This document shows positions 63,927 through 64,000 of a stretch of 64,000 nt of DNA, one piece after another. The position numbers were made by a program, and so were the translations under genes. Source of the stretch: Ruminococcaceae bacterium P7 (GTDB lineage Bacteria; Bacillota; Clostridia; Oscillospirales; Acutalibacteraceae); assembly GCA_900100595.1 (NCBI GenBank), contig FMUA01000012.1, positions 39,837-103,836 on the forward strand, given 5' to 3'. The first letter of the stretch is position 1, and every line of letters begins with the position of its first letter. The notes under the pieces are model-generated. The model did no database searches and was not told the DNA's origin. It saw only the letters and a list, made by a program, of their open reading frames with translations.

Positions 63927-64000
63927 ATTCGGTTTGAATTTCAGAGTGGCTGCATTCGGAAAGGAAGGTTCAAATTGTTAAACACAAATTCAAACCAATT

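Overview
The window looks like a chromosomal segment of a gut Clostridia species, probably Ruminococcus/Oscillospiraceae. The grounds are two dockerin proteins, very large secreted adhesin-like proteins, a VanW protein, strong AGGAGG ribosome sites and TTGACA/TATAAT-type promoters, and dense codirectional operons. No rRNA operon and no CRISPR array is visible; one tRNA (Leu, GAG) is present.

Left third (1-24.5 kb): one long minus-strand operon for a cell-surface polysaccharide. It runs right to left from a promoter at 22602-22630: dTDP-rhamnose genes rfbA, rfbB, rfbD and rfbC, a UDP-glucose-type 6-dehydrogenase, an epimerase, a TagB/TagF-like polyol-phosphate transferase, a class V aminotransferase, a cytidylyltransferase/oxidoreductase fusion, a decayed GNAT gene, three glycosyltransferases, an acetyltransferase, a Wzy-like polymerase, a pyruvyltransferase, a Wzx flippase, an F420-hydrogenase-beta-like protein, LicD, a three-domain phosphoenolpyruvate mutase fusion and an iron alcohol dehydrogenase cut by the window edge. 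PEP mutase, aminotransferase, LicC/PntC-like cytidylyltransferase and LicD together suggest a polysaccharide decorated with a phosphonate. The initiating sugar-phosphate transferase is divergent (23663-24337) and carries a leader resembling that of the main operon: near-identical promoter plus a terminator-like hairpin.

Middle (24.5-36.5 kb): housekeeping and accessory genes. These are VanW, an XRE regulator, tRNA-Leu, ComF, DUF3006 plus a ComEC-like hydrolase, a heterodimeric ABC exporter, and an operon of methyltransferase, short-chain dehydrogenase, YihY and an HPr-kinase-like P-loop protein.

Surface-protein region (36.5-57.7 kb): two giant secreted proteins, each followed within about 20 bp by a short ORF. 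The 2179-residue fibro-slime protein (minus) is followed by a 36-residue peptide and an LRR-dockerin protein. The 1830-residue BspA-repeat protein (plus) is followed by a 55-residue peptide, a PqqD-like protein, a six-TM protein and a dockerin-only protein. The two short peptides share a weak motif, and the first has a YxxP motif like RRE-recognised RiPP leaders. A two-component system whose regulator joins an XRE domain to a receiver domain is divergent from the second giant gene, with a perfect 19-bp palindrome between the two promoters. rlmD-like and murC genes lie between the two loci, and two TTAA-ended inverted-repeat elements lie in this region.

Right end (57.7-64 kb): a decaying or mobilizable element with a frameshifted DUF6809-like gene, a hypothetical gene, a protein with the ordered motifs of the eukaryotic/YonO-type RNA polymerase family but no visible DxDGD catalytic loop, a P-loop ATPase, an oriT-like repeat cluster, MobC without an adjacent relaxase, and a TnpW-like small protein.
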